This document shows positions 58,219 through 64,000 of a stretch of DNA of 64,000 bases, piece after piece; position 1 is the first letter of the stretch; each line of letters starts with the position of its first letter. The DNA is taken from positions 1 to 64,000 of the forward strand of contig JAPEHQ010000004.1 in NCBI GenBank assembly GCA_027405735.1. The letters are read 5' to 3'. Under the pieces are notes generated by a model. That model made no database searches. It was not told where the DNA came from and was given only the letters and a program-made list of their open reading frames with translations. The position numbers and the translations under genes were made by a program. The stretch comes from Mucor racemosus (lineage: Eukaryota; Mucoromycota; Mucoromycetes; Mucorales; Mucoraceae).

Positions 58219-59027
58219 CTATAAAGGAGGATAATATGAACATATTCTCGTAAAATCTGATTTAAATATTTCTTTTTAAGGGTCTCGGTTGTAGATTGTA
58301 ATATATTTATAAATCCTTTGATCATGTCAATATCGAAATATGATTTATTCATAAAGGGTCAAGCTGTGCTGTACCTAAAATTAGAAATGTTTTCTGGATA
58401 TTTTTTGTGGAGAGCAGTATCCAACCGAACAAGATGAAATTTTCCAAAAGAAAGGCTTTCAATCTTCAAAATCAGAGCATGCCCTCTTTTCTATAATGAA
58501 CTTCATACTAAATACTTTTAAATATATCTTAGGCACAGCTAAACATATATGAATTAGCTGTGATATGTTACCTATTCCTAAGTTTATTTTGTATCTTACA
58601 AGAGACTCAAAAACAAGTAAAATTCAAAGTTTTTCCCTTCAAACCTGGAACTCACTTTTCATCTCTAGTTAACTTTTTTTTTCACTACTAAATAACGTCA
58701 AGAAAAAAATTAATGCTAACGTACCTGAGATGTTCAGCTTTAATCGAAAAATAAGTATCCGGAAATATCTTATTTTTTGCAGTTGGTATTAATTTTTTAG
58801 TGCTAATGTTTCAGATTTTTACAGGTATTTCACTACTGAAAATTGAAAAACTTGGAGCCTTCATATCTCTATAAAAAATTAAACTATACCAACACTTTTT
58901 AATAATAAAACTTGCTTATTTTGAAGTGCTTTATAACATATTGAGGTATAAAAAAATTCTGAGCACTTTTATTTTTTTTGGCAATTCCGTAGTAGGTTTC
59001 AAAATATTGGTTAAATTGAAAGCATTC

Positions 59028-59059
<32 letters not shown>

Positions 59060-59326
59060 TCATATCATTGACCTTGTTGAGCTCTCTCAGCTCCTATTTA
59101 GTGTTTTTCAAAATATTGATTTTTCGTGAAGATATCCTCAAAAGCGCGTACAAAGAAATATCTTCGTTTCTAGCTTCAATTTTTCCCCTGTATACCCTCA
59201 TCTCAAATTCTGAATTTGAAACAATTTTGGAAAACAATCTTGTTTTCTCTACGAAAAATTCAGCTAAATGATTCAGCAATGACTCGATTGATAGATAATT
59301 TGGCCGTGCATTACTTACATTATTTA

Positions 59327-60055
59327 TGCAATGGAATTACATACTAAAAACGCTTGATAAAAATAAAACAACCTAAATTTCAAGTGTCGCTCATAAAATA
59401 TGATGCCACTTGAAATGTAAACAACGATAATAAACAAACGCTTCAATTGAACACAATAACAAACGCATGCTAAAAAATATGAAATACCCTTTTTGAACCA
59501 TACATGTCGTGTAGATGATAGCACCCTTGATCACGGCGCAATCAATTACACAAATGACATATATATCAAAACAGGATTCTATCCAAATCAATAATGATAA
59601 TAAACAAAGATATCAATTTAGTCAACTACTCATCTATATCGTAGTTGCACTATCAATATAAATAAGATTCAAGCATATAAAAACTACCCCTTAAAAATCA
59701 AGGTTACATAAAATAGATATAACAGAAATAAACAAAAACAACCATTTCCCGAAAGGTCGATATTGTCACACTTGACATACAATCCCTTATGGTCAATGCT
59801 CTATACAATTTACCCCTTAAAATATCAAATCAATAACAATGTACTCAAAACTGGAAGATTACTAAATATACATCCATTCAAGTCTGATGGTATCCAAGTT
59901 CTCCAAATCACTATAAATACCCTCATACTTTTTAATTATTTTAACTCTTCAGAAATCTTTTGTAATAAAAACTTTAGCTGATTATAATTGTATTTCTACT
60001 GCTTTTATTTTTTGTATTTTTTTTATTTTAGTAAATAACATCGTAATTTACTGCA
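59327..60055 (+). mobile_element. Solo LTR X, copy 2, 729 bp
   Basis: Flanked by ATTTA on both sides (59322-59326, 60056-60060). The empty site TATAAATAATG is seen in the left arm near 49978. It starts TGCAATGGAATTAC and ends TTTACTGCA, as in copy 1 but with opposite orientation and a different target duplication, so the two are independent insertions. Confidence 0.95.
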
Positions 60056-60561
60056 ATTTATATTTAAAACATAATTATAAAAAGTGATATATATCTTTGA
60101 AAAACCTCCAAAATTTCTATTGAATTTTACACGAAATTTAATGTAAAACACTTGTCTGAATTTTATTTAGATGGATGCAGAAACCAAAGCTGTATAAAAA
60201 CCATATAATATGCTAGTTCAATTCACTTTCCAGTTCATGAGCTATTAAACGATTTTGTTTTTTAAGTTATTTTTCGATCATTTTTTTTAATAAAATCAAC
60301 TTTGGAACCCAGTCATTATGGTTTTAAGCTGTAATATGAACTACTATTTTGATTGTCTCGATAAAAAATGCAGAGTCGCTTTTAGTTGGATTCATCTGCT
60401 GAATGATACAAAAAATTAACATATCAATTTTAAATGCTTAATTTTTTACAATCAATTTTTCTAGGTCAATTTTAGTTTATTAATAATGTTAGCCCATTTA
60501 TTTATATTCTGATATTAATTTTTTTATCTTCGAAAAGGTTTCAATGGCCCATAGAGGGAAG

Positions 60562-61058
60562 TGCAGTAAAAAGGAGTAAAATTTTATAAAAAAAGCTTTA
60601 AAAGAGATACTGTTTAAATCCTTCTTTATTTAATTATGGATAATCTACAATAAAATACTATTTCTACTTCTCTATTTATATTATTTGGTTATTGATATTT
60701 GTCTGGCAGTTGTTCTGTCGACTTTCAGTTATTCCGCAATTTTGAATATATTGTTGGGTTGTTGAGTCCTTGATTTACTTGATCAAGGGCGGCTCTTAAA
60801 TTGGTTTTTGACAACCTCAGTTGTCAATCATGCGTTCAGAACAGCCCTTACTTGTTCTATTTGATTCGCATGAAATTTTTAGGTTTTTTTATTTATAATA
60901 CAACACATTATGAATACCCTTGGTATCTTTGATACATTAGAATATCCTTGGTTATTTATGGTTTATATTCATAATCTCTTATTTGAATTGCATGGCATGG
61001 TTTCAAATGAGATGACTTTTAATTTATTATGTGGAGAAATACTACCTAGTTCATCACA
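60562..61058. mobile_element. Insertion with 5-bp duplication, probable solo LTR, 497 bp
   Basis: Flanked by GGAAG (60557-60561, 61059-61063). The left arm near 49485 has the single-copy site. It starts TGCAGTAAAAAGG and ends AGTTCATCACA (TG...CA). A short frame from 60910 runs through its right boundary and is not a gene. It is not related to LTR X beyond the first few bases. Confidence 0.88.
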
Positions 61059-61698
61059 GGAAGATACATATTTATTGAAGATTCCACGTAGTAATTCGAC
61101 TCAATAATATTGGGCGCCAACGTTCGAAAACCATTTGAAAACCATCTGAAACCTACTTTTTACAACCACAAAAAACCAACAATAGAAGAAAGGTTACTAG
61201 GTCAGTAAGCTCGCCAGTTCTCAGCGAATATGAATCATCCAAATGACCTCCCGTTGTAATAGTAGGTATTTCTAGCGTTGATTCACAGAGTTGCAAAAGA
61301 TTCGGCCTCCCTGAGTTGCTGCGGAAATGGGAAGATGAAATCACACACTTGTTTAAATTATTTTGTATGATGGGTTTTTTCAGATATTCTTTGAGAATTT
61401 CTATAAAATTAAATAATGGTTTCAAATTAAATTTTAAAGTTGCAATCAATGCGCAATAAATATATGAAAAACATGTCTTAATTTCATTAACTAAAAGCTG
61501 TTATTGAAGGAGTTTCATACACGTTTTAAAAAAAAAACTCTCTTCCTCTGCTTAAAAAAAACAAAGCAACCGGAAAAACGCTTTTAATCAATGAATATTG
61601 ATCCAAATAGGCCGAAAGCTTCATAGTATATACAACAGCTGCAGCAGTATCCAAAATTATGGTTTAGCATTTCATTGTTTTGCTGGTAAATTGAAGGG

Positions 61699-62614
61699 AT
61701 CAAGCACCCACTTAAAAAAGCAGGACGTTGGTGGTCTAATAAATCATTTCAAATTAGAAATAGCACTAAATTAGTTAAAACCAGCATGTATGGCAATGGC
61801 GACTACCAAGATCAATAAGTATATAAACATCCTCTGTATGTATAATTAAAGTGGTAGTGCAATGTAGTCTACATGTATTTTTCCAAAGGCTTTGGATGTC
61901 CCATGTTAATCTCAACAACTGCACGTACAAAATACCGAAAAATTCTCGACATTTGGATACTTTATAGATATTTGTGAGGATATAATGTATCAAAAATGAA
62001 GCTAGAATCAAGCAAATAATGCGAGTAAAAGTTGCTTAACCGATGCACGCTGCATTGACAAATTATAAGACATAAAAACAACTTGTTGCTGTTTTTTAGA
62101 TTGATTAAATGACTTGTATATAAATCGACAGCCTTTACATTTATACATATATTAACAATTGCCAAAAAATCTAAAATGCTTTAAAATTAATGTAAATTGA
62201 ATTTGCAAACTCAACCTTTATTGTGGTGTATGGTTGTCTCCAATTTTTTTTTAAACTTATAGAGACATCATTGAATAAAAATCAAGCATTTTTGAATTTT
62301 TGTATTTATAAAGTGCCTGCTAGTAGTCCATACTAGAAACAGGAGTTAGGATATTTTATCAATTTTTCAACTGTTGAAATAGATGAAAATAATGTTTCGG
62401 ATGATCCTGAAGCACTGGTGAGCATGCAATACATATTCGTGAGTGTAGAACCCTTAAATTCAGCTCTAAAAGTTCTTTCATTCCATTCTTTAGTAAAAAA
62501 AATAATAATAATATTAGATTGGTGTTATTAAATTTATGCGAGGCAGAATGAAAATAAGTTATATCCTCACGTTTTATTAAATATAAAGTAGATGAAGGCC
62601 AATTTTTGTATGTT
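61699..62614. other. Spacer downstream of the kinase gene
   Basis: 61695-61866 is the inverted relative of 42060-42225. The rest is AT-rich without coding structure and includes the probable 3' untranslated region of the kinase. Confidence 0.5.
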
Positions 62615-63882
62615 TTACTTACAGAAAAAGAAAGCCTTAATCCTTTTCCAGTAATCCTTAAATGTATTGCTACAATTTGATTTGTCTTGCGAGCCTGGTT
62701 CATTTACATAAGATTGTTGCCTTGAAGAAAGTTCTTTAAACATTTGTTGATTTTTTTTTAAATGTGCTTCTGAAGAGGGTTCAGGATTCTGTTGTAATTT
62801 ATTGTGCAAAGGTGCTGGAGGTGGCATTATTCGTTTACGAGACGCTGGTTTTTCTCTTTTCACGGTCTGCCAGCCTTTACCATTATTTAAAAGGTTCCAA
62901 TCATAAACGCCATCGTCTTCGTCACCTAATTCTTGAATAACATCTGTAAATAATCTCTTTAACCATTTGTAGTCTGGTGTCTCATCGAAGCCAAGTTTAC
63001 GAGAGTATTGTAAATACTTGACAAATTGATCTAAAAGGATTTGTGTGATAATAAGTAAAATATAAGCGCACTACAGTAATGTAAACTCACTAGGAAATCC
63101 TTCACATAATGATCGAATACCAGTTTTTTGCTTTTTTTCACCAATCTTTTCATACTTTTGCTTGTTTGTTTGAGCCTTCATACCTTGCCAAGGCAAAGAA
63201 CCTCTTAAAAAGTACAAGAATACATGACCCAAAGCCTCGAGATCATCACGACGAGATTGTTCTATATATACGGTAACTTATATATTTAAAAGATTATTGT
63301 AACACAAGCAATGCAAATGCATACCTCTTCCTAGATGAGTATTAATACTCATGTATCTTGCTGTTCCAGATAAACTTTTTCTTTCTCTGTAGGGTATATG
63401 TTGTTTTGTTACTTTATCACGATACATTTTCGCCATACCAAAGTCAACAACGAATACATCATTTTCTTGCGTTGAACCTGGCCTACCAATTAAGAAGTTA
63501 TCTGGTTTTATGTCACGATAAATCATATCTTTTTCATGAATAGTTTGTACTCTTGAAATCATTTGAATAGCTAGCATGGCAACAGTTTTAACACTAAAGT
63601 TTCTTCCACACAAATCGAATAAATCTTCTAGGCTTGGACCTAATAGATCAATAACTAATATGTGGTGTAAACCTTCTTGACCAAAATAATAAGCCTTTGG
63701 AATACCAACTACATATACAAGTATATATTAGTAAAATGGCGGAAATACTTTCTGCATGATTTTCTAATATTTACACGATCCTGCCATTATTTTGTAAGTT
63801 CTATATTCATCTCTCAATTGAGGAGCATCACTCTTTCTCGGTTCAAATTTGATAGCTACTTGCTCATTGTTCAATAAATTTG

Positions 63883-63919
<37 letters not shown>

Positions 63920-64000
63920 TATATTACTGATTTGTTATCATGTATATAGAATGATTTTATAATTACCTTGATATATAATGCCGAAACTACCTTCGCCTAT
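62615..64000 (-). CDS. Casein kinase 1, C-terminal 371 aa, truncated by window edge
   Basis: Model complement(join(62615..63030,63091..63261,63325..63708,63775..63885,63967..>64000)); the 5' end lies beyond 64000. The partial CDS is in frame through all five exons. The P-loop [18 protein letters not shown] (ATP-binding Lys), [15 protein letters not shown] (catalytic loop), VVDFGMAK (DFG), [20 protein letters not shown] and [15 protein letters not shown] are hallmarks of the CK1 family. It is a Ser/Thr kinase of secretion, morphogenesis or DNA-repair signalling depending on subtype. CK1 proteins often have HRDIKPDN; here Y replaces H before RD. The tail after [15 protein letters not shown] is polar and ends FFFCK. 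A GTAAGT overlapping the last codons could mark one more intron and a different C-terminus, for example a lipidated one. Confidence 0.94.

Larger units (their letters stand above)
58725..61698 (-). repeat. Inverted duplication Y, right arm
   Basis: Reverse complement of 48907-50590, lengthened by two insertions with clean 5-bp duplications (59327-60055 and 60562-61058). Removing them leaves about 1.74 kb, close to the left arm. A few small indels, such as a changed poly-T length near 59030, separate the arms. Confidence 0.93.

Noticed and set aside
60910..61107. 65-codon open frame as a small gene
   Set aside because: It crosses the right end of the 497-bp insertion and its GGAAG duplication, so it is a chance fusion of insert and flank.

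Overview
The window is one chromosome end of an AT-rich filamentous fungus, most likely an early-diverging (Mucoromycota/Mucorales-type) species. It opens with TTAGGG-type telomere DNA (C-rich strand on +). The genes are split by short GT-AG introns of about 50-100 nt. The recognisable proteins (Ypt1/Rab1, a membrane-anchored GH5 exo-glucanase, a hexose transporter, casein kinase 1, a telomere-linked RecQ helicase) are fungal in type. The genus is an inference and cannot be fixed from the sequence alone.

Layout: 1-2.85 kb is telomere plus simple and minisatellite subtelomeric repeats. 2.85-9.25 kb holds two divergent telomere-linked RecQ-type helicase copies: a ten-exon gene that reconstructs in frame on the minus strand, and a decayed plus-strand copy. 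9.25-16.1 kb is a transposon graveyard: Tc1/mariner pseudogenes, a Ty3/Gypsy integrase fragment and a 0.8-kb inverted repeat split by two later insertions. A tRNA-Cys gene sits inside it with an LTR-like repeat 10 bp from its 5' end. 16.1-21.7 kb is gene-poor. 21.7-24.7 kb carries a three-exon, 970-codon gene of unknown function with a GIY-YIG-like motif near its N-terminus. 24.7-33 kb is again gene-poor, with repeat copies and gene remnants.

33.0-40.8 kb is the euchromatic gene island: a globin and a SAM methyltransferase in tandem (minus), ypt1 and a GH5 glucanase (plus), and an NTF2-like gene (minus) convergent on the glucanase. 40.8-62.6 kb is repeat-dominated, with one intact gene, a hexose transporter at 52.2-53.7 kb. 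That gene lies between the arms of a 1.7-kb inverted duplication and between inverted copies of a repeat that carries a piece of a dynein intermediate chain gene. Several insertions there are defined at base resolution by target-site duplications and empty sites. The right edge cuts a casein kinase 1 gene (minus).

Gene models were built by hand from splice signals and reading-frame continuity. Each multi-exon model sums to a whole number of codons, but none has transcript support. The most unusual items are the repeat family with the captured dynein gene fragment, the 970-residue protein, and the divergent helicase pair.
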